This document shows, piece by piece, positions 56,283 through 64,000 of a stretch of 64,000 nt of DNA. The stretch comes from Deinococcus grandis (GTDB lineage Bacteria > Deinococcota > Deinococci > Deinococcales > Deinococcaceae): NCBI RefSeq assembly GCF_001485435.1, contig NZ_BCMS01000001.1, forward strand, positions 877,501 through 941,500. Direction: 5' to 3'. Below the pieces are notes generated by a model that searched no databases, had not been told where the DNA came from, and saw only the letters and a list, made by a program, of their open reading frames with translations. Numbering within the stretch: the first letter of the stretch is position 1; each line of letters begins with the position of its first letter. Made by a program: the position numbers and the translations under genes.

Positions 56283-56310
56283 AACACCGGATGCATGCCC
56301 TACAACCCAC
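56271..56310. terminator. Hairpin between moeA and GH13 genes
   Basis: GTGGGTTGT (56271-56279) pairs with ACAACCCAC (56302-56310), and GGG/CCC can add to it, between convergent genes. It competes for bases with the G-quadruplex motif. Confidence 0.6.
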
Positions 56311-56320
56311 AGCCGACAAC

Positions 56321-57790
56321 CTACAACCCCAGCGGCACCAGCACCATCGCGCCGCGCGCGGGCACGCTGAGGGGCGTGTCGCCGGTCAGGTGCACGGTGC
56401 GGCCCGTGATGACGTCGCGGTAGTCGCCGGGCGTGACGCCCGTGAAGGGCAGGTGGGCGTCCTCGCGGCCCGCGTTCAGGCCCACGAACGCCGCGCCGCT
56501 CGCGTGACGGCGGGCGTACACGAGCTGCTCGCCCTGCGCGTGCGTCACGTGGAAGTCCCCGCGCTGCAGCGCCGGAGTGGCGTGACGGGCCGCCGTCAGT
56601 TTGCGGGTCAGGGCCAGGGTCTCCTGATTCCAGGCGCCCTCGTCCCAGGGGAACGCGCGGCGGCAGTCGGGGTCCGGGCCGCCGGGCAGGCCGACCTCGT
56701 CGCCGTAGTAGATGCAGGGCGTGCCCACGTACGTCATCTGGAACACCGTCGCCAGCCGGAACGCCGAGTGATCCCCGCCCACGGCGGTCAGGAAGCGCGC
56801 CGTGTCGTGCGAGTCGAGCAGGTTCAGCTGCACGCGCACCACGTCCGGGTGGTACATGCGCGTCACCTCGGTCATGCGCTGCACGAACGCCGCGGCGTCC
56901 ATCGCGTCCACGCGCCCCGTGCCGCTGCGCTCGTTCATGGGGTGATCGAGCGTGTGCGCCCCGAAGAACGCCAGGCAGGGCCGCGTGAAGTGGTAGTTCA
57001 TGACCGCGTCGAACTGGTCGCCCTGCAGCCAGCGGTGCGCGTCCCCCCAGATCTCCCCGACGATGTACGCGTCCGGGTTGATGGCCTTCACGCGCCGCCG
57101 GAACTCCTGCCAGAACGAATCGTCGTCGATCTCGTTCGGGACGTCCAGCCGCCAGCCGTCCACCCCGAACCGGATCCAGTGCTCGGCGACGTCCCACAGG
57201 AACGCCCGCACCGCGCGGTTGTCCGTGTTGAACTTCGGCAGCGCGCGGTTGCCCCACCACGCCGCGTAGTTCGCGGGCCGCGCGTCGTCGTACGGGTGCA
57301 GCGGCCAGCCGTCCACGTGGAACCAGTCGCGGTACGCGCTCGCCTCGCCCTGCTCCAGCAGATCGTTGAACTGGAAGAACCCCCGGCTGGCGTGGTTAAA
57401 CACGCCGTCCAGCACCACGCGCATGCCGCGCGCGTGCGCCTCGTCGATCAGGTGGCGCAGGGCCTCGTTGCCGCCCAGCATGGGGTCCACCTGGTAGTAG
57501 TCGTGCGTGTGGTAGCGGTGGTTGCTGGCCGACTGGAACACCGGGCAGAAGTAGATGGCGTTCACGCCCAGGCTCTGGATGTAGTCCAGTTTCGCCGCCA
57601 CGCCCCACAGGTCACCGCCCATGTAGCGGTTGAAGTGCGGCGTGTCCCCCCACTCCTGCAGGTTCAGGCCCCGCACGCGACCCGAACGGGCGAAGCGGTC
57701 GGGGAAGATCTGGTAGAACACCGCGTCCGTCACCCACTGCGGCGTGACGGGACGGGGATCGAGGGTGTGGTCGGGGTGAAGCGCGTTCAT
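56321..57790 (-). CDS. GH13 alpha-glucosidase/neopullulanase-type enzyme
   Basis: 489 residues, cytoplasmic (no signal peptide). The four GH13 regions are [16 protein letters not shown] with nucleophile D216, GEIW with acid/base E246, and LLDSHD with D329. There is no N-terminal carbohydrate module, so it is shorter than classical neopullulanases. Likely acts on maltodextrins or cyclomaltodextrins. Convergent with moeA. Confidence 0.88.
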   Translation of the reverse strand: MNALHPDHTLDPRPVTPQWVTDAVFYQIFPDRFARSGRVRGLNLQEWGDTPHFNRYMGGDLWGVAAKLDYIQSLGVNAIYFCPVFQSASNHRYHTHDYYQVDPMLGGNEALRHLIDEAHARGMRVVLDGVFNHASRGFFQFNDLLEQGEASAYRDWFHVDGWPLHPYDDARPANYAAWWGNRALPKFNTDNRAVRAFLWDVAEHWIRFGVDGWRLDVPNEIDDDSFWQEFRRRVKAINPDAYIVGEIWGDAHRWLQGDQFDAVMNYHFTRPCLAFFGAHTLDHPMNERSGTGRVDAMDAAAFVQRMTEVTRMYHPDVVRVQLNLLDSHDTARFLTAVGGDHSAFRLATVFQMTYVGTPCIYYGDEVGLPGGPDPDCRRAFPWDEGAWNQETLALTRKLTAARHATPALQRGDFHVTHAQGEQLVYARRHASGAAFVGLNAGREDAHLPFTGVTPGDYRDVITGRTVHLTGDTPLSVPARGAMVLVPLGL

Positions 57791-57847
57791 GACCGGGCCA
57801 GGATAGCCCCCCCGGCCTGTCGGAATGCTGACGGCCCCTGGACCCGG

Positions 57848-59146
57848 CTAGTTCGGGGCGTTCCAGGCGCGCAGGAACGCGCGGGCCTCGTCGGGCGTCG
57901 TGACCTCGCCCAGGGCCGTCGCCTCGGCCAGCGCGCGGGTCGCCTCGCCCACCCGGGGGCCCGGCGGCACGCCCAGCAGGGCCATGATCTCCTCGCCGCG
58001 CAGCAGCGGAGGCGGGGCGCTGGGCTGTTCCTCCAGCGCCGCCAGGACCCGCTCGATACCGCGCGCGTACGCCCGGCGGGACGCCTCACTGCTCATCGGG
58101 CCGCGCGCCGCCTCCCGGTCGGCCAGCATCACCGCCAGCAGATCCGGCAGCAGCGCGCGGCGGCGGTGCACGAAGCGCCGCGCCTCCCGCTCGGTGGCGG
58201 GCAGCGGGACCATGTGCGCCCCGACCAGCGCCGAGGCGTGCCGCACGTCCTCACCCGGGAGTTTCAGGCGCGTCAGCACCTGCGCCGTGATGGCCGCCCC
58301 CACCCTGTCATGCCCGTGGAACGACGCCCGCCCGGTCAGCTCGTCACGCGCCAGCGTGCGGGGTTTGCCCACGTCGTGCAGCAGCGCCGCCCAGCGCAGC
58401 GGCACTGGGGCGTCCGGGAAGCGCCCGATCAGCTGATGCAGCGCCTCCACGCCATGCGCGAACACGTCCAGGTGATGAAAGCCGCCCTGCGTCACGCCCC
58501 GTCCCTCTCGCAGCTCCGGCACGGTCAGGGCCAGCAGGCCCAGCTCCTCCAGCCGCTCCACACCCCGCGCCGCGTCCGTTGATCGCAGCAGCGCGTGCCC
58601 CTCATCCCGCACCCGCTCCCACGCGGGCAGCGGCAGGCGGTCCCCCGCCAGATCCGACGCGACCTCCCGCACCGCCGCCTCCGTCCCGGCCTCCAGCCGG
58701 AACCCCAGCGTCAGCTCGAACCGCGCCGCCCGCCACGCCCGCAGCGGATCCGCGCGCAGATTCTCCCGCGACACCATCCGCAGCCGCCGCGCACGCAGGT
58801 CCGCCTGCCCGCCCACCACGTCCAGCACCCGCCCACCCGGCAGCACCCCCAGCGCATTCACCGTGAAATCCCGCCGCCGCAGGTCCTCCTCCAGGTCCGC
58901 CGGGCGCGGCACCAGATCATGCTGCACCCCACCCGCCGCCGACACCCGCCAGTACCCCCGCGCCGCGTCCAGCTCGAACGCCGACCCACCCAGCGCTCCC
59001 GCCAGCCCCCGCGCCGCGCCCGCCGGGTCCGGCACCATCCAGTCGAAATCCTTCGCCGCCACCCCACGCAACCAGTCACGCGCCGCACCACCCACCAGCA
59101 CCCCACCCGGCGGGAACGGGGGCAGAGGAGGGCGGCGACGGAACAT
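57848..59146 (-). CDS. Class II tRNA nucleotidyltransferase with HD domain
   Basis: 432 residues. Nucleotidyltransferase head: [15 protein letters not shown], the DxD pair in KDFDWMV, the RRDFTVNAL motif and [11 protein letters not shown]. The C-terminal HD domain has [23 protein letters not shown] and FHGHDRVGA. Deinococcus is known to split 3'-CCA synthesis between CC-adding and A-adding enzymes, so this may be only one of them; sequence alone does not tell which. The tRNA-Ala gene next to it encodes its own CCA. TAGAGT lies seven bases before the ATG. Confidence 0.86.
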   Translation of the reverse strand: MFRRRPPLPPFPPGGVLVGGAARDWLRGVAAKDFDWMVPDPAGAARGLAGALGGSAFELDAARGYWRVSAAGGVQHDLVPRPADLEEDLRRRDFTVNALGVLPGGRVLDVVGGQADLRARRLRMVSRENLRADPLRAWRAARFELTLGFRLEAGTEAAVREVASDLAGDRLPLPAWERVRDEGHALLRSTDAARGVERLEELGLLALTVPELREGRGVTQGGFHHLDVFAHGVEALHQLIGRFPDAPVPLRWAALLHDVGKPRTLARDELTGRASFHGHDRVGAAITAQVLTRLKLPGEDVRHASALVGAHMVPLPATEREARRFVHRRRALLPDLLAVMLADREAARGPMSSEASRRAYARGIERVLAALEEQPSAPPPLLRGEEIMALLGVPPGPRVGEATRALAEATALGEVTTPDEARAFLRAWNAPN

Positions 59147-59153
59147 GCCCGCC

Positions 59154-59159
59154 ACTCTA
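59154..59159 (-). promoter_or_regulatory. Leaderless-type -10 box of the tRNA nucleotidyltransferase gene
   Basis: TAGAGT on the minus strand, exactly seven bases before the ATG at 59146. Confidence 0.5.
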
Positions 59160-59251
59160 CCCGCCCCCCACCCGGGCAGCCTCCGCCGCACGGCCTACGC
59201 CGCCCCCCCCTTGCCAGAACCGCACCCCTCTGATACATTGCCGGGCGCTGA

Positions 59252-59326
<75 letters not shown>

Positions 59327-59330
59327 TAAG

Positions 59331-59360
59331 AAACCGCGCCGAGTGCGCGGTTTTCTTTTT
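59331..59360 (+). terminator. Intrinsic terminator of the tRNA-Ala gene
   Basis: AAACCGCGC-CGAG-TGCGCGGTTT hairpin followed by TCTTTTT, five bases after the tRNA CCA. Confidence 0.9.
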
Positions 59361-59466
59361 GTCCCTGATTCCCCCAGAGGGGCGCGTGACCAACCCGTGA
59401 GCAACGCTGAAATCTGTCGGGTTTTCTGCGCGTTCATCGGTGCCATCAAAAATGCAGAATAAGACT

Positions 59467-59745
59467 ATGAAGCGACTATTTGCTCTGGTCCTCTTTGGAT
59501 TGAGCAGTACGGGTGAGACAATCCGGACCTTTGACGGTCTCACCTTCTGCACCACCGAGGTTGTAGACCTCAACGGTGGCCGCAAATCCGAGATTGAAAA
59601 GTATCTGCAAAGTGAGTACCCGTTTGCATCAATGGTCCCTACATCAACGGCATTGGAATGCCTGCTTGTAAGTCCTGAAGGCCCATATGCAGAACACGTA
59701 AAAATGGTGCTTGAATTCAGTAATAGTCCGGCCTCAAATGGATAA
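59467..59745 (+). CDS. Low-GC orphan secreted protein, upstream part
   Basis: 92 residues from the ATG at 59467. A hydrophobic signal-like start (MKRLFALVLFGLSST) is followed by TFDGLTFCTTEVVDLNGGRKSEIEKYLQSEYPF and a cysteine-containing ALECLLVSPEG segment. No family was recognised. GC content is far below the rest of the window and codon use is unlike its neighbours, which suggests transfer, next to a tRNA gene. The frame meets TAA at 59743 but stays open beyond it for 55 more codons. Confidence 0.5.
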   Translation: MKRLFALVLFGLSSTGETIRTFDGLTFCTTEVVDLNGGRKSEIEKYLQSEYPFASMVPTSTALECLLVSPEGPYAEHVKMVLEFSNSPASNG

Positions 59746-59913
59746 ACTTCACTTCTATCCACGGTGAAATTAGTCGGTCAATCTACTGGATTATCATATT
59801 ACGTGCGATCTGGTCATTTGATTGCCTCTGATCGACCTGAAGTTATATTGGAAGGATTCAAACGCCTTGGTTCCGCGTTGCTAAAACCTTTAGAGAGTCG
59901 GATAAAGTACTAG
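59746..59913 (+). other. Continuation of the orphan frame beyond an in-frame TAA
   Basis: In the same frame as the preceding gene, 55 sense codons (TSLLSTVKLVGQSTGLSYYV ... GFKRLGSALLKPLESRIKY) run to a TAG at 59911. The composition and sequence style continue without change, so the TAA is probably a point mutation in a gene of about 148 codons. Confidence 0.55.
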
Positions 59914-60014
59914 TTCATTACCCTGGGCGCACCAAGTCCGACAGGCTCACGGCCCAGCTTCACACTGCCCCTTGTGGATATCCTGCCCTGGTGGCGGCGG
60001 TGGTTTGCCTGTCC

Positions 60015-61043
60015 TCACTGCACGGGCCGGGCGGGCTGGGTGACGCTCAGGCGCGCGCGGCTGCCTTCGGGGCGCAGGTCGTCGCTGGGGCCGTGCACGA
60101 GGAGTTCCTGCCGGTTCCCGTCGAGGGTGACGGTGTACGTGATGTCGTGGCCCTTGAATTCGCGGGCCTGGATGGTGACCTCGGGCGCGGCGGGGTCGTC
60201 GGTGAAGCGCAGGTGTTCGGGGCGGACGCTGACGAGGACGGGGCCGCTGCGGGCTTCCTGCAGGGGGATGATGCCCAGCGCGGTGCGGGCCATGTGGCGG
60301 TCGGCGGTGCCGGAGAGCAGGTTGCTGCGGCCCAGGAAGTTCGCGACGAACGCGGTGCGGGGTTGGGTGTACACGTCGTGCGGGGTGCCGATCTGTTCGG
60401 CCTGTCCGGCGCGCATGAGGACGATGCGGTCGCTGAACGCCAGCGCCTCTTCCTGGTCGTGCGTGACGAGGATGGCGGTGGTGCCTGCGGCGCGCAGGAT
60501 GCTGCGGATTTCCTGGCGGGTGGCGTGCCTGAGCTGCGCGTCGAGGTTGCTGAACGGTTCGTCCAGCAGCAGCAGGGTGGGGCGCGGCGCGAGGGCGCGG
60601 GCCAGGGCGACGCGCTGCTGCTGTCCGCCGCTGAGTTCGTGCGGGCGGCGGCTCTCGAAGACGGTCAGGCCGACCAGCGCGAGGGTCTCGCGGGCGCGCG
60701 GGAGGCGCTGGGCGCGGGGCAGGTGCGAGAGGCCGAACAGGACGTTCCCCAGGACGCTCAGGTGCGGGAACAGGGCGTAGTCCTGGAAGACGAGGCCCAC
60801 GCCGCGCCGTTCGGGGGGCGCGAAGGGGGTGGTCACGTTGCGCCCCCCGATGAGGACGTCGCCGCTGTCGGGCTGTTCGAGGCCCGCGATGAGGCGCAGG
60901 GTGGTGGTCTTGCCGCAGCCGGAGGGGCCGAGCAGGGTCAGGAGTTCCCCGGCGCTGACGCTGAGGTTCAGGTCGTTCACGACCGGCGGGTGGCCGGGGG
61001 CGTAGCGTTTGCTGAGGTGGTCGAGCTGGAGGATCGGGGTCAT
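60015..61043 (-). CDS. ABC transporter ATP-binding protein, ferric/thiamine-importer type (FbpC-like)
   Basis: 342 residues. Walker A GPSGCGKTT (about 40-48), Q-loop FQDYALFPHLS, signature LSGGQQQRVALARAL, Walker B LLLLDEPFSNLD, switch VTHDQEEAL. A C-terminal TOBE domain (VLVSVRPEHLRF, REFKGHDITYTVTLDG) matches FbpC/PotA-type subunits. ATG at 61043 overlaps the permease stop by four bases. It powers the permease and binding protein encoded upstream. Confidence 0.9.
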   Translation of the reverse strand: MTPILQLDHLSKRYAPGHPPVVNDLNLSVSAGELLTLLGPSGCGKTTTLRLIAGLEQPDSGDVLIGGRNVTTPFAPPERRGVGLVFQDYALFPHLSVLGNVLFGLSHLPRAQRLPRARETLALVGLTVFESRRPHELSGGQQQRVALARALAPRPTLLLLDEPFSNLDAQLRHATRQEIRSILRAAGTTAILVTHDQEEALAFSDRIVLMRAGQAEQIGTPHDVYTQPRTAFVANFLGRSNLLSGTADRHMARTALGIIPLQEARSGPVLVSVRPEHLRFTDDPAAPEVTIQAREFKGHDITYTVTLDGNRQELLVHGPSDDLRPEGSRARLSVTQPARPVQ

Positions 61044-62632
61044 GCCTGTTCCTTGGGGGGGCGGGGTGGTCTGGGGGCGGGGCGGCGTTCGCGGCGCAGG
61101 ATGAGCAGGGTCAGGACCGCGCCGCTCAGGGCCAGCGCCAGGGCGTAGGGGGCGGCGGCGGCGTACTGGGCTTCCTCGGTGTACGCCCAGACGTTGCGGG
61201 CCAGCGTCTCGAAGCCGATGGGGGCGAGCAGCAGCGTCAGCGGGAGTTCCTTCAGGACGCTCAGGAACACGAACGCGGCGCTGACGAGCAGCCCGGGGCG
61301 GATGAGGGGCAGCGTGACGCGGGCCAGCGCGCCCCGGCTGGTCTGCCCGAGGAGCCGCGCGGCTTCCTCCAGGCGGGGCGTGGCGGTGCTTAAGCTGGTG
61401 CGGATCGGGCCGACGGCCTCGGCGACGAAGTGCAGGGTGTACGCGAGGATCAGCAGCGGGAAGGTCTGGTACAGCGGCGGGGCGACTTTCAGGCTGAAGA
61501 ACACCAGCGCCAGCGCGAATGCCAGGGGGGGCGTGGCGTACCCGAGGTACGCGGCGCGTTCCGTGAAGCGCGCCAGTCGCCCCTGCGCGCGGCTGCCGAT
61601 GTACGCCAGCGGGAACGCCAGCGCGGTGGTGGTCACGGCGGCGATGGCGGCCGCACCCAGCGCGCTCTTCAGGGCGTCCAACAGGCTGGCCCACGCGAAG
61701 GGGTTCGTTTCCAGGCGCAGCCAGTACCCGATGGTGCCCAGCGGGACGATCAGCGCCGCGCCGACCAGGGCCGCCACGAACGCCCACGCCAGGGGCCGGG
61801 CGCGGCCCAGGCGGGTGGTGCGGACCTCGCGCGCCCCGCCGGGACTGACCCGCGCGAGGTGCAGGCCGCGCATCAGCCGCGCCTCCAGCAGCAGGGCCGC
61901 GCCGGTCACGAGCAGCAGGCCCAGCGCCAGCCACGCGGAGTACACCCGGTCGTACGCGGCGGTGTACTGCTGGTAGATCGCGGCGCTGAAGGTGGGGTAG
62001 CGCATCAGGCTGACCACGCTGAAGTCCCCCAGGACGTGCAGGGCGATCAGCAGCGCGCCGGACAGCCACGCGGGCCGCAGGTACGGGAGGGTCACCTCGC
62101 GGAACGTCTGCGCGGGCGTGCGGCCCAGCAGGCGGGCGGCGTCCTCCAGGGCGGGGTCCTGGGCGCGCAGCGCGGCGTGCAGGTTCAGGAACAGGTACGG
62201 GAACGTGAACAGCGTCAGGATGCCCAGCGCACCCGTAAAGCCGCTGGGGCCGGGCCAGTCGAGACCGGTCAGCGCCTCGATGGTGCCGCCGGGGCCGCTC
62301 GCGGCGATCATGGCGTACGCGCCCACGTACCCGGGAATCGCCAGGGGCAGCACGCCGGCCAGCATCAGCGCGCGGCGGGGGCGCAGGTCGGTGCGCGCCG
62401 CGAGGTACGCCAGCGGCAGGGCGACCAGCGTGGTCGTGACCAGCGTGCTGGCCGTCAGCAGCAGCGTGTTGGCGAGCAGTTCAAGGTTGCGGGTGCGGAA
62501 GACGATCTCGCGCAGTTCGGTGCCCTCGGCGCCCAGCGCGCGGATCAGGAGGTACATCAGGGGTAGCAGGACGCCCGCCACGGTCAGCAGGGCGGGCAGC
62601 AGCAGGGCGAGGGGCGGGCGTCGTCGGGTCAT
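61040..62632 (-). CDS. Ferric-type ABC transporter permease (FbpB/SfuB-like, two fused halves)
   Basis: 530 residues with about twelve membrane helices in two homologous halves. Each half has an ATPase-contact loop (LEDAARLLGRTPAQTFREVTLPYLRP and LEEAARLLGQTSRGALARVTLPLIRP in outline), as in FbpB/ThiP. Promoter: TATCGT at 62665-62670 with the motif AGTAAACCGCT in its spacer. First gene of a two-gene unit with the ATPase. Confidence 0.9.
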   Translation of the reverse strand: MTRRRPPLALLLPALLTVAGVLLPLMYLLIRALGAEGTELREIVFRTRNLELLANTLLLTASTLVTTTLVALPLAYLAARTDLRPRRALMLAGVLPLAIPGYVGAYAMIAASGPGGTIEALTGLDWPGPSGFTGALGILTLFTFPYLFLNLHAALRAQDPALEDAARLLGRTPAQTFREVTLPYLRPAWLSGALLIALHVLGDFSVVSLMRYPTFSAAIYQQYTAAYDRVYSAWLALGLLLVTGAALLLEARLMRGLHLARVSPGGAREVRTTRLGRARPLAWAFVAALVGAALIVPLGTIGYWLRLETNPFAWASLLDALKSALGAAAIAAVTTTALAFPLAYIGSRAQGRLARFTERAAYLGYATPPLAFALALVFFSLKVAPPLYQTFPLLILAYTLHFVAEAVGPIRTSLSTATPRLEEAARLLGQTSRGALARVTLPLIRPGLLVSAAFVFLSVLKELPLTLLLAPIGFETLARNVWAYTEEAQYAAAAPYALALALSGAVLTLLILRRERRPAPRPPRPPKEQA

Positions 62633-62664
62633 GGGTGGGGTGCGCCCACGCGGGCAGCCCCGTC

Positions 62665-62685
62665 ACGATAGCAGAGCGGTTTACT
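62665..62685 (-). promoter_or_regulatory. Promoter of the permease-ATPase unit with shared motif
   Basis: On the minus strand TATCGT (plus 62665-62670) is preceded four bases upstream by AGTAAACCGCT (plus 62675-62685). The same 11-mer, inverted, lies just before the -10 of the binding-protein gene. Confidence 0.5.
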
Positions 62686-62718
62686 CGGGTTTCGGGTCGG
62701 GTGTCCCCGGACCATGAG

Positions 62719-62754
62719 CAGGCCGCCACCCCTGCCAAGCGGGGCGGCGGCCTG
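62719..62754 (-). terminator. Terminator of the binding-protein gene
   Basis: CAGGCCGCC (62719-62727) pairs with GGCGGCCTG (62746-62754) with inner pairing. It lies 12 bases past the stop and separates it from the permease unit. Confidence 0.65.
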
Positions 62755-62766
62755 ACCGGACGGGGC

Positions 62767-63762
62767 TTACAGCAGTCCGGCGTCACGCAGGAGTTTCTGC
62801 GCCTTCTCGATGTTCTTCGGCATGACGGTGGGGTCCACCTTGGGGCTGCGCTTGATCACGTCCGCGTAGGGCAGCATGGTCGTGGGCTGCAGGATGTTCG
62901 AGGTCACGGGGTACTCGAAGTTCACGCTCAGGAAGAACGTCTGGGCGTCCCTGGCGACCAGGGCGCTCAGGAAGCGCGCGGCATTGCCCTGGTTCTTGCT
63001 GGTCTTCAGGATGCCCGCGCCCGTGGCGTTGCCCAGGTTGCCGATGTCGCCGTTCTTGAAGAAGTACGTGTCGATCGGGTAGCTCAGGCGGTTCACGCGC
63101 TGGATGTAGTAGTGGTTGGTCAGGGCCACGTCGATCTCACCGGCGCGCATGGCCTCGAGCATGCCCACGTTGCTGGTCTTGTAGTCCTTGGGCTGCAGGG
63201 CCTTCATGCCCTCGATCCAGGCGCGGGTCTTCTGCTCGCCCTGCTGCGCGATCATCACGCCCAGGAAGTCCTGGAAGCTGGGGTAGCTGACCGTCCAGCC
63301 GATGCGGCCCTTGAGGCTGGTCATCTTGGGCAGGTCCATGATCGAGTCGGGCAGCTGATCCGGCTTGATCTTGCCCGTGTTGTACGCCAGCGTGCGGAAG
63401 CGGACAGTGGTGGGCAGCCAGGTGCGGCTGTCGGGCAGGTAGTCGTCACTGACGTTGCGGGTCAGGGCGGCGCCCAGCTTGCTGAACTTGCCTTCCTCGG
63501 CCAGTTCGCCCAGCGCACCCACCGAGTTGCCCCAGTACACGTCGGCGGGGCTGCGGCTGCCTTCCTCGCGCAGGGCGGCGACGAGCTGCGCGTCGGTGCC
63601 GTAGCGGACGTTGACCTTGATGCCGGTCTGGCGTTCGAACTGCTGCACGACCGGGTCCACGAAGGTCTTGGCGCGGCCGGAGTACACGGTCAGGGTCTTG
63701 GTCTGCGCGAGGCTGGTGCCGGTGAGCAGCAGGGCGGTGACGGCGAGCAGGGTGCGTTTCAT
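62767..63762 (-). CDS. Iron(III)-type ABC transporter binding protein (FbpA/FutA-like)
   Basis: 331 residues. Signal peptide MKRTLLAVTALLLTGTSLAQ, then LTVYSGRAKTFVDPVVQQFERQTGIKV, the opening of ferric-binding proteins. ALTNHYYIQRV supplies the paired tyrosines that hold iron in this family. It is transcribed alone, ahead of the permease and ATPase genes. TAGGAT stands seven bases before the ATG and overlaps an inverted repeat, so it is probably under repressor control by a metal regulator. Confidence 0.9.
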   Translation of the reverse strand: MKRTLLAVTALLLTGTSLAQTKTLTVYSGRAKTFVDPVVQQFERQTGIKVNVRYGTDAQLVAALREEGSRSPADVYWGNSVGALGELAEEGKFSKLGAALTRNVSDDYLPDSRTWLPTTVRFRTLAYNTGKIKPDQLPDSIMDLPKMTSLKGRIGWTVSYPSFQDFLGVMIAQQGEQKTRAWIEGMKALQPKDYKTSNVGMLEAMRAGEIDVALTNHYYIQRVNRLSYPIDTYFFKNGDIGNLGNATGAGILKTSKNQGNAARFLSALVARDAQTFFLSVNFEYPVTSNILQPTTMLPYADVIKRSPKVDPTVMPKNIEKAQKLLRDAGLL

Positions 63763-63766
63763 CCCC

Positions 63767-63794
63767 TTAATCCTAAGTAAACCGCTTGGATTAA
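63767..63794 (-). promoter_or_regulatory. Promoter/operator of the binding-protein gene
   Basis: On the minus strand -10 TAGGAT (plus 63770-63775) lies seven bases before the ATG. TTAATCC (63767-63773) and GGATTAA (63788-63794) form a perfect inverted repeat across it, and the enclosed AGTAAACCGCT (63776-63786) also occurs before the permease gene. Confidence 0.6.
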
Positions 63795-63865
63795 TGATGA
63801 GACGAATGTCCTGCCCCACCCGCCACCCACCCGCCCCACAGCCCCCGCGCCTGCATGAAGCGGGC

Positions 63866-63927
63866 CGCACCCCGCGCAGCGCAGGCACCGGGACCACGCC
63901 CGGAACGCCTCTGCTGCGCGGGGTGCG
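63866..63927. terminator. Large hairpin, likely terminator
   Basis: CGCACCCCGCGCAGC (63866-63880) pairs perfectly with GCTGCGCGGGGTGCG (63913-63927), and the inner bases continue the stem with few mismatches. It may end a gene that enters from the right edge. Confidence 0.55.
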
Positions 63928-63968
63928 GGGCTCGACCGGTCGGCTGCGCGCCCCCATGCCCCCCGGGG

Positions 63969-64000
63969 TCAGGGGACCGTCACCTCGAAACACACCTGCC
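63969..64000 (-). CDS. Possible C-terminal end of a gene entering from the right edge
   Basis: Ten codons read QVCFEVTVP then TGA at 63969-63971, beta-strand-like and followed by a large hairpin at a suitable distance. Too short to identify. Confidence 0.25.
   Translation of the reverse strand, partial: QVCFEVTVP

Overview
The window is a stretch of chromosome from a Deinococcus-type bacterium. Evidence: very high GC with C/G third positions almost throughout; the pilM-N-O-P/W-Q order typical of Deinococcus-Thermus; many genes with a TANNNT box 6-7 bases before the start codon (the leaderless promoter layout described in Deinococcus); a stand-alone class II tRNA nucleotidyltransferase (Deinococcus is known for split CC- and A-adding enzymes); and several families of structured intergenic repeats like the small noncoding repeats of D. 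radiodurans. No rRNA, prophage, transposase or CRISPR array was seen. One tRNA (Ala, TGC) is present.

Layout. 1-4176 (-): type IV pilus/competence assembly operon, running off the left edge inside the secretin gene. 4615-6731 (-): a lipoprotein and murF. 6812-11813: a secreted 5'-nucleotidase, acetamidase/formamidase, amidohydrolase and HTH regulator. 11949-13905 (-): Asp23 protein and fatty-acid kinase FakA-like pair. 14028-22979: M17 aminopeptidase, ParB-like protein, a sulfite-oxidase-like/Mug/membrane protein cluster, secreted hydrolase, GAF/HD-GYP phosphodiesterase and GNAT. 23117-24736 (+): a leader with a terminator, then two poorly known genes. 24694-28183 (-): cytochrome P450 with MarR regulator, and purH. 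28398-38598: HAD phosphatase, then a LacI-controlled polyol operon (binding protein, two permeases, mannitol-type dehydrogenase, SDR, zinc dehydrogenase, FGGY kinase). 38649-46668: secreted protein and twin ABC ATPase, a phosphatase gene broken by a 136-bp repeat, SPFH/NfeD pair, ABM protein, frameshifted DinB gene, SUKH and Lrp genes, lysine 2,3-aminomutase. 46713-53151: S23-type four-helix protein inside a hairpin repeat, class III aminotransferase, envelope proteins, thioredoxin reductase, HD protein. 53210-59146: SlyD-like FKBP, CAP protein, moeA, GH13 enzyme, tRNA nucleotidyltransferase. 59252-59913: tRNA-Ala followed by a low-GC orphan gene with an in-frame stop. 60015-63762 (-): ferric-type ABC importer in two transcription units sharing a promoter-spacer motif.

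The most interesting material lies between genes. At least seven copies or fragments of a structured repeat superfamily share a hairpin, a GAGCGGA core and pairing ends; one copy has inactivated a gene, and two copies show compensatory base changes. Other points are an S23 gene sitting in the loop of a hairpin that occurs empty elsewhere, two canonical G-quadruplex motifs made of degenerate heptads, a 7-bp tandem array, and a sharp drop in GC inside pilQ.
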